Positions 55,106 to 64,000 of a stretch of 64,000 bases of DNA are shown here, piece by piece. The notes beneath the pieces are model-generated. The model was not told the origin of the DNA and did not search any database. It saw only the letters and a program-made list of their open reading frames with translations. Position 1 is the stretch's first letter, and every line of letters starts with the position of its first letter. The stretch is from Hevea brasiliensis (taxonomy: Eukaryota > Streptophyta > Magnoliopsida > Malpighiales > Euphorbiaceae): contig NC_079496.1 of the NCBI RefSeq assembly GCF_030052815.1, positions 44,417,593 to 44,481,592 of the forward strand, given 5' to 3'. The translations under genes and the position numbers were made by a program.

Positions 55106-57211
55106 GGTCATTTCATCTTCAGAGATGATTTTTGGCCAACTTGTCCAGTTAAATAAATAATTTATATAATATAAAATATGATTAAATGTTGTTAAAAATT
55201 TAATTGAAATTAATTAGACAAGAAATGGAGAGAAAATGAAAGAAAATGACATTATGACATCATAGTGATGTCATTAAAGTTTTTCCAACCAACCCAATGT
55301 GGACACATGGCATAAACTTATTTAAAAGAGACAAATGGGCTGGAAAAATGAAACAAAAACCAGATTTCTCTTCTCTTCATCTTCCTTGCCGTGAACCTCC
55401 TCCATAGCCAAACCATTTTCAAGCTTTCAAAGCTTGATTTTCACTCACTTCTACCCAACAAAACCCTAACCTAGCAACACAAAAAAGTGTTCTTGCATCT
55501 TGGAGATTCTTTTGGGAGCAAAAAGAAAGGAAAAGGAAGAACTTTAGCAAGTGGGAAATCTCACTCCATAGAGGTTAGTGACCTAACCTTGGTTTTTATT
55601 TTGAATTCATGTTTAAGGACCTTAAGTGAGTGTAAATTACAAAGAAAATTTGATGATATACCATTGGTATGCAAACCCTAAATTTTGGCAGCCTTGATTG
55701 GGTATAATTATGATGAGTTTTATGGAGTTAAAATGATAGTTTGGCTGCCCTCAATATGCATGAATTGAATGGATTGATGAAATGCAATGATAATGCATGA
55801 TTTATAATGTTTGAGTTAGGGATTAGGGTGGAAAAATGAGACTTTGATCATGTGATGATGGAAGTAGGTTTTAATGGTCAATTAGTGACCATTTGGTACT
55901 GTTTGAATCAAAAATGAAGTGCATTGTGTAGTGGGATTGGAGCTTGGTGTGGCTGCCCTTGGTGACCTGCAAGATTGGGCATGAGTCCAGCAGATTTGGG
56001 CAGCAATAATTTGAATTGTATAGGTTCAATTGGTGCAAGGCCAATTGGACATGAAACTAGACACATAATGGCACAACTTTGGTGAAGAAACCATGCCCAG
56101 AAAACTAAACCAAGTGGACCAAAATTTTGCCCTAATCCGGGTGACCTGCATTCTGCCTGGGCAAAATGACCAAATGAACAGTATTTGGTCATTTGGCCAT
56201 AACTCAGCGTAGAAAGGTCCAATTGACCTGAAATTTTACCATCAACAAGCTGAGATATAGATCAACAACTTTCATGAAGAAACCTAACCCAAATTATGAC
56301 CAAAACATATTCAAAAAGTGAGTTACAATCACTGTTCCAAGTACTGTAGATTTGGTCAGTCCAGAAATTCTAGACAAAATTTCAATCCGGCCAGTTGTGG
56401 CTTTTAGGCCATAACTTGAGCTACAAAACTCCAAATGGAGTGATTCAAAAAAATAAATTCAACTAGACAAAATAAGGAACAACTTTCATGTTGATCATTT
56501 TTCCAAATTCCCACTGCAAAAATTACCAATGGAATATTAAAAACAAAGCATGAAAAACTAAAAATTCTGCCCAATTAACATTAAGCTTAGAAATGGTATT
56601 GGCAACCAATATCAACAAATTTTGAATGCGAAATGTGGTATGTTGGGAGTATTAAAACCAATGTACCTATTGTCTATGCAAAATTCAACATTTTAGTTGA
56701 CTAATGAAATGAATAGTAACATTCAAACTTGAAATTCAAAAATTGTGAAATTTAAAAGTGTAATATGCCCTAGTATACCTAACAAGATTGGTTTGGATAG
56801 CTTGGCATGCCAATAGGGTTCTGTTAGCAGTACTGCATAAGGCTTTATGTCATTCTGTGTTTCATGGCTTCCCATGCCATTTTCTGACATAATAGCCTTT
56901 GTCTATATTATTAAGTTGATATACTTGGGTTTTAACCCTGATAATTATTATGGCTTATTAGCTGTTCTATTGCACACCGGGAGACACAATGTGACCGATG
57001 GTGTGATGGTCTGAGGTACTTAGTACCCAGTGCCAGTTTACCCATTTATCCAGTCAAGTCAACTAGTACGGTTTACTGGAGCAATGATAATAAAACTTAT
57101 CAAATTTTAATTGAATAATACTGCAAATAATATCAGAAATTAAGTCTATTCAAAAATGTAAACATACATTCTACATACTTATTTTTAATTTATTTATTTT
57201 ATTTTATATTG

Positions 57212-57262
57212 TCACCACTAAGCAGAATTGCTTAGCGCGTTGCTTTTGCCACGCGCAGGTAC
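57212..57262 (+). promoter_or_regulatory. Two-hairpin block, solo LTR C (gamma version)
   Basis: CTAAGCAGAATTGCTTAG (57218-57235) is followed directly by CGCGTTGCTTTTGCCACGCG (57236-57255), then CAGGTACTGG. CACCA precedes it, as in the other families. Confidence 0.75.
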
Positions 57263-57384
57263 TGGAGACCTAGCTGGGGAGCCCAGCAAACATCAGACTG
57301 GGTGAGCCTTCAGATTTGCATCCGGAGTCCAGAGTCACCTTACACCTGCAGCACACATGGTAGGACATAGGACTTTGGGGTAGC

Positions 57385-57418
57385 ATTTTGTATTTTGTAT
57401 TTTGTATTTTGTATTAGT
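57385..57418 (+). repeat. ATTTTGT(A) short tandem repeat
   Basis: About four copies of an 8-base unit (TATTTTGT) upstream of the presumed poly(A) region of the gamma LTR. Confidence 0.8.
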
Positions 57419-57860
57419 TTTGGGATTGTAATTATAAACTCTTGAAATTATTTGATGATGTAAATAAAAGAAATTTCATATTATTGAAATTTTCTATATA
57501 TTATGTTGAGAAATATTTATGAATGTGCTTCCAATAATGAAGTGAAAAGAAAAATTTCTGAAAATAATGTTGTGATTTGAGTTTGAGATTTTGAGATTGA
57601 CTTGAATGTGAATAATGGAGTTTGGATTTGGAAGTTATATTGGAAGTGTTTTTAAACAGGTTCAGAAGAACTGTTTTTCCAATTTACAGTTGGCACTCTG
57701 CCGGATTTTCTATAAAATTTGTGAAAAAAATTCAGATTTATCAAAAATTGAAAATAAATGAATTAAAAGGGATAAATTGTAATAAAAACATAAATTGGTG
57801 CTCCGGCACACTGAGTGGCGTAACTTGCTCGGCTACACTGTAGATGGATAAGGTGTCACA

Positions 57861-58485
57861 ATGTTCCTCTTCATTCTTTGAGTACACCAAAATATCATTA
57901 ATGAACACTACTACAAATTGATCCAAATATGGCCTGAAGATAGTGTTCATCAGGCCCATAAAAGCAGCTGGAGCATTAGTCAACCCGAATGGCATCACCA
58001 AGAACTCATAATGGCCATACTGAGTCCTAAAGGCAGTTTTAGGAATACTCTGCTCCTGCACCCTCAACGTATAGTAGCTCAATCTCAAGTCAATCTTAGA
58101 GAATACAGTTGTATCTTCAACTGATCAAATAGGTCATCAATTCATGGCAGAGGATATCTGTTCTTTATGGTAACCTTATTCAACTATCTATAGTCTATGC
58201 ATAGACGGAGAGTACCATCCTTCTTCTTCACAAACAATACTGGTGTCAAAGTGACACACTAGGGCGAATGAAACCCTTATCTAGCAATTCTTGCAATTGC
58301 ATCTTCAACTCTTTCAGCTCAGCAGGTGCCATCCTATAAGGAGTGACGGAGATTGGCTCCACACTAGGCATAGTCTCTATTTCAAACTACACCTCTCTTT
58401 CTGGAGGCAATCCCACTAATTCTTCTAGAAAGACATCTGGAAAATCCCATACTGTAGGAATATCTTTAAGATCTAGACTCCCCAC
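57861..58485 (-). pseudogene. RT N-terminal and palm part of A2
   Basis: It contains the palm, with [17 protein letters not shown] and [12 protein letters not shown]: the first catalytic Asp of the FIDD box is Asn here. Upstream, the KIDLRS region is present but frameshifted near 58100-58130. [13 protein letters not shown] is recognisable near 58340. A deletion near 58240-58260 removes part of the PWGAPVLFV motif. Confidence 0.88.
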
Positions 58486-58785
58486 CTACGTGTCTATCAT
58501 ATGAGCTAGATAAGCTTCACATCCCTTTCTAATTATCTTTCTAGCAAATGTAGCTGAAATGATGTTGGAAGGCAATAACTGCCTCTCTCCATGTATCACT
58601 AAGTCTGCATACTCAGGAAAACCAAAAGTGACTGTCTTCAGTCTACAGTGGATCATGGCGTGATGCCTGGCAAACCAATCCATGCCCAAGATGATATCAT
58701 AATCTCGGAAGGGCATTTCAATTAAGTCTGATAAGATTGTATGTCCTTGGATCACCAAAGGACAATCTTCATACAATTTGTTCAC
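58486..58785 (-). pseudogene. Protease-RT linker of A2
   Basis: A 99-codon open stretch from MNKLYEDCPLVIQGH through IILGMDWFARHHA to AYLAHMIDT. It joins the protease to the RT. A one-base deletion near 58797 separates it from the protease. Confidence 0.88.
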
Positions 58786-59029
58786 CCTAACCTCGTCCTA
58801 AAGGACTAGTCACTAGCACATCATAAACCAATTTCATATAAAGAATAGCAACAGAGCTTGCAATACTAGCACTAGCATAAGAATGTGTAGAACCAGGGTC
58901 AAATAGCACATATACATCTCTACTAAAGATGGAGAAAGTACCAACCACAACATTTGATGTGTCAGCTTTATCCCTCTAGCGCATGGTGTACACCCTAGCG
59001 ATGCAGTACTCTGCTCTTGTTGGCTCACT
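58786..59029 (-). pseudogene. Aspartic protease of A2
   Basis: In a broken frame, the active site region ([21 protein letters not shown]) is readable near 58910-58860, and the MR start is near 58981. An in-frame change near 58979 (MRQRD to a stop) and a shift near 59000 inactivate it. Confidence 0.78.
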
Positions 59030-59353
59030 GTGCCCTGGGTGCCATAAATGTTACCTCTACCCCTGCCTCGGCCTCTACTAACTGTCTGTTGTCCTCTGGA
59101 AGCAGAATCTTGAATAGACCCTAAGTGGTGGTAGGCAGACCAGACCTGCGGGTACTAGTGCAATCTCTAGCAAAATGCCCACTTTCACCATAGTTGTAAC
59201 AGGCTCCTATGGCCTTATAACATACTCCTCCATAAGTCCTGCCACAGGTTTCATAGGTACGGATAGGAAGGGAACCCCTAGATGTCTGCTGTCCGGATCT
59301 AGACGGCCTCTGCCTTGAGAATCTTTCCATACTAGATCCTCTGTTACTTGGTC
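59030..59353 (-). pseudogene. Gag C-terminal zinc-knuckle region of A2, cut by solo LTR B
   Basis: The stretch 59330-59121 carries RFSRQRPSRSGQQTSRGSLP and a knuckle reading CYNYGESGHFARDC. The second Cys of CCHC is Tyr, so zinc binding should be lost. The protein continues on the far side of B at 63375. Confidence 0.88.
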
Positions 59354-59972
59354 TGTAACACCCCTATGTTCGGTAGTGCGTTTTACTGTTCCGGTGACCA
59401 GTGCTATCCGGACAGCTAGGATGCCTAGAACTACACTTAGATATAGGTGAGGAGACATAAAATAATGAAATACAAGAAAATAAAATACAAGAAAAACAAA
59501 GGAAAAATAATAGCAATGAAATGTAACCAAGTTAAATGAGCCGAGAACCATAGCGATGGGTGACCGCACCGGGAAGTTGCGGCGTAGACCATTGACTAGT
59601 CCTGGACTGCGGGGAACCCTGAAAAATATTTTTAAGACTTAAATAAACATCTATTGAAGTATAAATGTCATTAGAAATATCAAAGAAAAATTAATTAATT
59701 AGTACAAGAAAAAACGAGAAATTGAGAAAACGACAAAACTCGGTGTTACCGAAAAATCGGGAATGCAACCCGAATAGGGGCATCGTGGTCATTTGACATC
59801 TTGAGATGCCTTTTGACCTAAATGTCCATTGAAAATAAATGATATTACACTTGGAAAATGTCATGAAAAATTAAAATAAGATACATTATGTAAATAGTAA
59901 AAGTGTGGTGGCCAAATTGCAAAAATTGGAAACTAAATAAATAACCATTAAAATGTTTAATAGTGCTCCACT

Positions 59973-60429
59973 TGTAACAGCCCGATTCTTCTCCAGTTAG
60001 TATTGTCCACTTTGGCCCATGGGCCTCACGAATTTGTCCCTTGGGAGGTTTCATTCCCAAAAGCGCGCTAACCAGGTGAGGAAGGCTCCCACATATATGG
60101 CCCAAATCTTTTCTTCCCGTTTCCGATGTGAGACATGAAGTTTCCACCCCAGTGCGTAGCTGGTTGAACAAGCACGTCTCAACCCCATCCCTGGGTCGTG
60201 ACAAGCCCACCAGCTTCCGCCTGGTGGGTCCTCGCACCACACACCGTACTAGAGGGAGTCCAGCTCTGATACCAAATATGTAATGGCCCGGCCCACTAGT
60301 GATATTGTCCGCTCTGGGCTGAAGCCCTCACGGTTTTAAAACGCGTCACTATGGGTTACGAACCATCAACTTATAAACCCAGCATCTCTCCCGTGTTTTG
60401 TCGATGTGGGATTTGCCTAGGGTGTTACA
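59973..60429 (-). mobile_element. TRIM (457 bp) inside solo LTR B
   Basis: A very short LTR element with no coding region. The minus strand has a right LTR of 151 bp (60279-60429) starting TGTAACACCC, then TATTTGGTATCAGAGC (primer-binding site 60263-60274). A diverged second LTR-like half starts at 59973 (TGTAACAGCCCG on the plus strand). Both halves contain GATATTGTCC/GTATTGTCC and GATGTGGGA/GATGTGAGA-type phrases. The repeat CTCCACT flanks the insert (59966-59972 and 60432-60438), with two extra bases on the right. Confidence 0.78.
60263..60274 (-). promoter_or_regulatory. Primer-binding site of the TRIM
   Basis: TGGTATCAGAGC on the minus strand, 4 bases from the 151-bp LTR. Confidence 0.9.
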
Positions 60430-62690
60430 ATCTCCACTAACTTCAGCATTTGGACACCTAAAGGGACACTTGGGAGATGAAAAATTCATCTTCAACCTTA
60501 GGAAGAAAATCCAGCTCAACCAAACCTTAGGAGAAAACTCCATGGACGTCCACACTCCAAGCTCAATTTCACCATGTTCTAACCACTTTTTCCATTAGGT
60601 TCCTTCATTAACTTTGCTCCTCACCTTACAAGGAAGAGTTTGATAGCAATTTTAAGAAGTTTATTGAGGTTTTGATCAAGCTTCAAAAGTGGTAAGTGAG
60701 TGTTTTTAATTCTTGTTTCATTAAAAGTGTAACCAAGGTTGTGGGTAGTTAATTTATGGAAGAATTTTTGATGTTGATGATTGAATGGTGATACACCATT
60801 TTGCAGCCATGGAAACTCACTATTTGTAGCTTATTTTTACTTGTTTATGGTTGTTTAAGATGTTGGTATAAGTGTTTATGTATATAGAAATAATTTGGAT
60901 AATGTATACTATGTGTATGTGTGATAGTGCACTTGGTTTTGGAAGCTTTGAAGCTAATTGAAGAGGATGTACAAATCGGAAACTTTAAAGTGTAGTTTAA
61001 AATGTGTTGTTTCATGTTTTGGTTTATGGAATTATGTTGTTATTGATGGCAGCATGTATATGTATATAATGGTTTGGATTTGGACATGTAAATGGGGTAT
61101 GTTCATGTGGTTAAATGGTGTAAATGGACTTTGGAAAATTTTGTGTTCTAGTGTACACTTTGAGAATGGTTACAAGCTATCCAAAATGACCAAAATGTGT
61201 TGTTAAATGTGTTAATGGTAAGGTACAAACCAGAATTGGCATGAAGAAAGTAATTTGGTGAGTGTTGAATATGTAATTGGTAAGTGATAAGGAGTGTGTA
61301 GTAGGGCAGTGTATGTTTTGGCTTAGAACCTTAAGTGTGTGACGCCAATTGGTATGAGACTAATTGGAGGTGAAACTAGGCACAAAATGTGCCAACTTTC
61401 ATGAAGGAAGCTTACCTAAATTCTGCCTAGAAGGTGGCTTGAAAAATGACCAAATCCGGATTAGTGACTTGAAAGCCTGAAAATTTACCATTTGAGCAGT
61501 AGTTAGTATTTTGACCACAACGCACTCAAAACAGGTCCAATTGACCTAAACTTTTTACCATGAATAGTTTAGACATATATCTACAATTCTTATGAAGACA
61601 CAAAAGCCCAAAAATGGCCAGAACTAAGCCCAATAGCTTGCACAAGTTCGGGTATAAAAACTGGCTGTACCAAAAGTGACCTAAAAATGACCTAAAGTTA
61701 CCATTTTGGTGCATTCTGTCCAGCATTGGTAAATTGACCATAACTTAGTCTACACAACTCAAAATGATCTGAAATTTTGCCCCGCGTGCAATAAGACATA
61801 GGCATATAAGTTTGTAGTTTGGACCGAAAATCGAGGGAACTAAGTCATCCGGCTAGGTCAAAATAATATACCGAAATCCGATAAATTGCAATAAAATGCA
61901 ATACACTTGGAAATGAAATTGGTAACATATACCAACACTAAAAGGCTATAAAATGTGACATATTGGTAACATTAAACCTAATTCACCTAGAGTGCATTGA
62001 GGGTCAACATTTTAGGTTGACTAAGGAAAATAATAGAATTCAATAAATTAATTATTAAGCCTTATTGTTAGAGACAGTTTAAATGAGTATTGAAACGCTT
62101 CAAATTGTGTGTTTTAGTTAGCAAAGACTCAGGGAAGGGGAAGGAAACACTGAATTAGGGCCAAGAGACATTTATCAGAGGTTTGTGCACAACAGTTATT
62201 TCTTTTGAATTTTTCAATTAAAATAAATTATGACTATTTGTATGTTATTGTTTTAAATTATGAAAAATTGTTTGAATGATATTTGATGGATACTTATTGA
62301 TTGAAAAGCATTGTAAATGGTTTGAAACCATAGCTATCATGTATATTGATTGGATTCCTCGCTAGCTTGTCTAGTGGGATGAATTGACTTTGAATTCCCT
62401 CTCTGGCTGAAGTATTGAGGTGTGTGCCTATTGAGGACGAATAGAATGAGTACTCATATTATTGCAAGCTAGCTATGTTATTCCTCACTATCCATTGACT
62501 TTTGAGACGAATTGAACTTTGGAACATGATTAACCTGTGTGTATGATTTATTGATATTTATTATGATATTGTGAAATGTAGTTTAAATTCTTTATGACAT
62601 TCATTGTCTTTGAATTTAACTATGGTTTTAAGTATCCACTATTTATATGACTTATGATTTATGATTTAAAGTTGTATTTTGTTAATGTTA

Positions 62691-62742
62691 TGCACCACTG
62701 AGACATCGGCTCAGCGATAGCTTTTCATTGCTATCGCAGGTA
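62691..62742 (+). promoter_or_regulatory. Two-hairpin block, solo LTR B
   Basis: CACCACTGAGACATCGGCTC with closing AG, then GCGATAGC and GCTATCGC as a perfect 8-bp second stem, then AGGTAGAC. Confidence 0.72.
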
Positions 62743-63374
62743 GACAGACTAACAGGGCAGCAGATTAGGCTGCTAGTACTACATTGAGAGTTCATCGAGT
62801 ATATTGAGTATACCATATTTTGTATTTTGTATTGTAATGTATATTCACTGTATGTATATATTGTTCTTAGTTTTGAGTAGTTGTAAATTAAAATTGTACA
62901 TTAAAATTGTACATTAAAGTTGTAAACTAAATTTGTAAATTATTTTGGCTTGTAAATATTGTGATATATTTCTTTTATCTCAGCTTTTGAAAACACTAGA
63001 AAATTATTGTGGATTTGAGTTAGCAAAAGTTGAGAAACTTATTGTGTTGATTGGATATTAGAGTTTGGGGATTAAACAAAATATTGGAAGTGCTTTTTAC
63101 AGGTTTTGAAGAACTGTTTTATTCAAAATACTGATGGCACTCTGCCAAAATTTTTACAGAAATTATTAATACTTCAAATGTATTATCTAGTTTCATTTCA
63201 GTTAAAAAAAAAATTTTAACACCTGTAAATAGTGCTCACCACTTGGTAAAGAAGTAAGAAAATGTTTAAAATCCCTTGTAGTGTATTTAATGGGTTATCA
63301 GTAGACGAAGTTTGGTAATTCATTAGGTATACTACGGGATCATGTTATGCCTTACAGAGGGGTAGGGTGTGACA

Positions 63375-63710
63375 TGGTCCCCTAAAGCTCTTCCTCTTAC
63401 CCGGATTGCTATTTGGACTCTGACCTGTAGGCTTACTACTTTTCTCTTTTTCAATGGTTACCTTCTCAGATGCCCCTTCCAATTCTATCCTTTCCAGCTC
63501 AAGGGCCTGCGATATCAACTCAAATAAGTTGTCATGCTGAAATCCAACCACTTGCAATCTCAAACAAGGCCTCAACTCGGCCTCAAATCGTTTGCATCTG
63601 TCTCTACTAGTGGTGAGCAAACTCCCAACACAGTGACTCAGGCGAGAGAACTCCCTCTCATACTCTGCCATAGTCCTATCACCCTATTTTAGATTCAGAA
63701 ACTCTTATAG
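63375..63710 (-). pseudogene. Gag capsid region of A2, cut on both sides
   Basis: Open from MAEYEREFSRLSHC through RLQVVGFQHDNLFELISQAL and LELERIELEGASEKV to a Lys/Ser-rich spacer. It joins to 59353 across B. At the other end it is cut at 63711 by LTR D. A TAA (63705-63707) replaces Gln exactly as in A1 at 3938-3940. Confidence 0.9.
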
Positions 63711-64000
63711 TGTCACACCTTACCCCTCTGTAAGGTATAACATGATCCCGTAGAATACCTAATGAACTACTGAACTTCACCTACCGATAACTCATTAAGT
63801 ACCCTACAAGGGATTTTAAAACAATTTTCTTACTTTTACAGTTGGTGAGTATTTTCTAATAGGTATTAAAATCATTTAGTTAAAGTTGAAAACTAGTTAA
63901 AATTTTTGGCCCATTTTATTTTTCCGCAAATTTTATAAAAATTTCGACAGAGTGCCATCTGTATTTTGAGAAAACAGTTCTTCAAATACCTGAAAAAAAT
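63711..64000 (-). mobile_element. LTR D (beta family), start only
   Basis: A minus-strand LTR starting TGTCACACCTTACCCC on the plus strand and matching the end of the Y LTRs in reverse complement (compare 18660-18973). It runs off the window, so whether it is solo or part of an element cannot be told. The left flank is tatag (63706-63710). Confidence 0.88.

Larger units (their letters stand above)
54735..57860 (+). mobile_element. Solo LTR C (gamma family, 3126 bp)
   Basis: A plus-strand LTR, TGTAACATCC to GGTGTCACA, with a perfect atgtt duplication (54730-54734 and 57861-57865). It is homologous to the W LTRs in opposite orientation. U3 contains the palindrome CTGTCCGGACAG (54789-54800), the GGGCATTTTGGTCATTTC motif (55085-55105) and a TATA-like TTATTTAAAAG near 55318. 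AATAAAAG near 57463 is a possible poly(A) signal. Confidence 0.95.
59354..63374 (+). mobile_element. Solo LTR B (alpha-like, 4021 bp) with a nested TRIM
   Basis: TGTAACACCCC to GGTGTGACA with a perfect tggtc duplication (59349-59353 and 63375-63379). Its parts match the solo LTR at 5572-11753 except that it carries a TRIM at 59973 and lacks the 47-bp array. The two-hairpin block at 62691-62742 is fully intact. Confidence 0.95.
52395..63710 (-). mobile_element. Internal region of chromovirus A2, with two solo LTR insertions
   Basis: A second internal region of the A family, in the same orientation as A1. From left to right on the plus strand: polypurine tract (52395-52410, TTAAGGAGGGTAGAAT on the minus strand), chromodomain/integrase, RNase H, RT (split by C), protease, gag (split by B, then cut by D). 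It runs off the right edge. Confidence 0.92.

Noticed and set aside
55487..55681. 64-codon open frame in solo LTR C
   Set aside because: It lies in the leader part of the gamma LTR. The W LTRs do not keep it.
59845..60242. Minus-strand frames of 131 and 63 codons
   Set aside because: They run across the TRIM and its junction with solo LTR B, and have no recognisable content.
63375..63710. A separate small gene next to LTR D
   Set aside because: It joins exactly to the A2 gag at 59353 once solo LTR B and its duplication are removed.
1..64000. Envelope-like gene after integrase in any element
   Set aside because: In Y, W, X and A2 the polyprotein stop is followed within about 50 bases by the polypurine tract and LTR, leaving no room for a further gene.

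Overview
The window is repeat-rich, AT-rich plant nuclear DNA, almost certainly from a dicot. It is built entirely of LTR retrotransposons nested inside one another. I found no host gene, tRNA gene, rRNA gene or CRISPR array. Nearly every coding segment belongs to Ty3/gypsy chromoviruses of the Tekay/Del type: gag with a zinc knuckle, aspartic protease, RT with an FIDD box, RNase H, HHCC/DDE integrase and a C-terminal chromodomain-like tail. Their LTRs are 3 to 4 kb long and begin TGTAACACC or a close variant. Primer-binding sites match the 3' end of initiator tRNA-Met (TGGTATCAGAGC). Genus cannot be assigned from the sequence alone.

Layout, oldest to youngest. (1) The base layer is a minus-strand chromovirus in tandem form. 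Internal region A1 (1-4638, running off the left edge) and internal region A2 (52395 to beyond 63710) share one LTR, now in three pieces: 4639-5139, 45671-47340 and 51014-52394. (2) Into that LTR went element X (5140-45670, minus, with large internal deletions) and solo LTR Z (47341-51013). Into A2 went solo LTRs C (54735-57860) and B (59354-63374), and an LTR at the right edge, D (63711-64000). (3) The left LTR of X was hit by a plus-strand solo LTR (5572-11753) and by the complete plus-strand element Y (15226-38625). (4) The solo LTR carries a Ty1/copia-like solo LTR (9378-11485). Y carries the complete minus-strand element W (20621-31640). B carries a small TRIM (59973-60429). Most junctions have exact or one-mismatch 5-bp target-site duplications, so the order is well supported.

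Four LTR families can be told apart: alpha (X, the solo at 5572, Z, B), beta (Y, D), gamma (W, C) and delta (A). They share short conserved blocks although most of their length has diverged.

All polyproteins are broken by stops or frameshifts. The longest open pieces are the 540-codon RT/RNase H of Y and the 445-, 447- and 249-codon pieces of W. The observations most worth following are: a 74-nt GT-AG intron inside the integrase of the gamma lineage; two adjacent hairpins in all eleven sampled LTRs, with compensating changes between families; an inverted repeat joining the R/U5 part of the LTR to the leader across the primer-binding site; and a motif near GGGGCATTTTGGTCATTT in both Ty3 and Ty1 LTRs.
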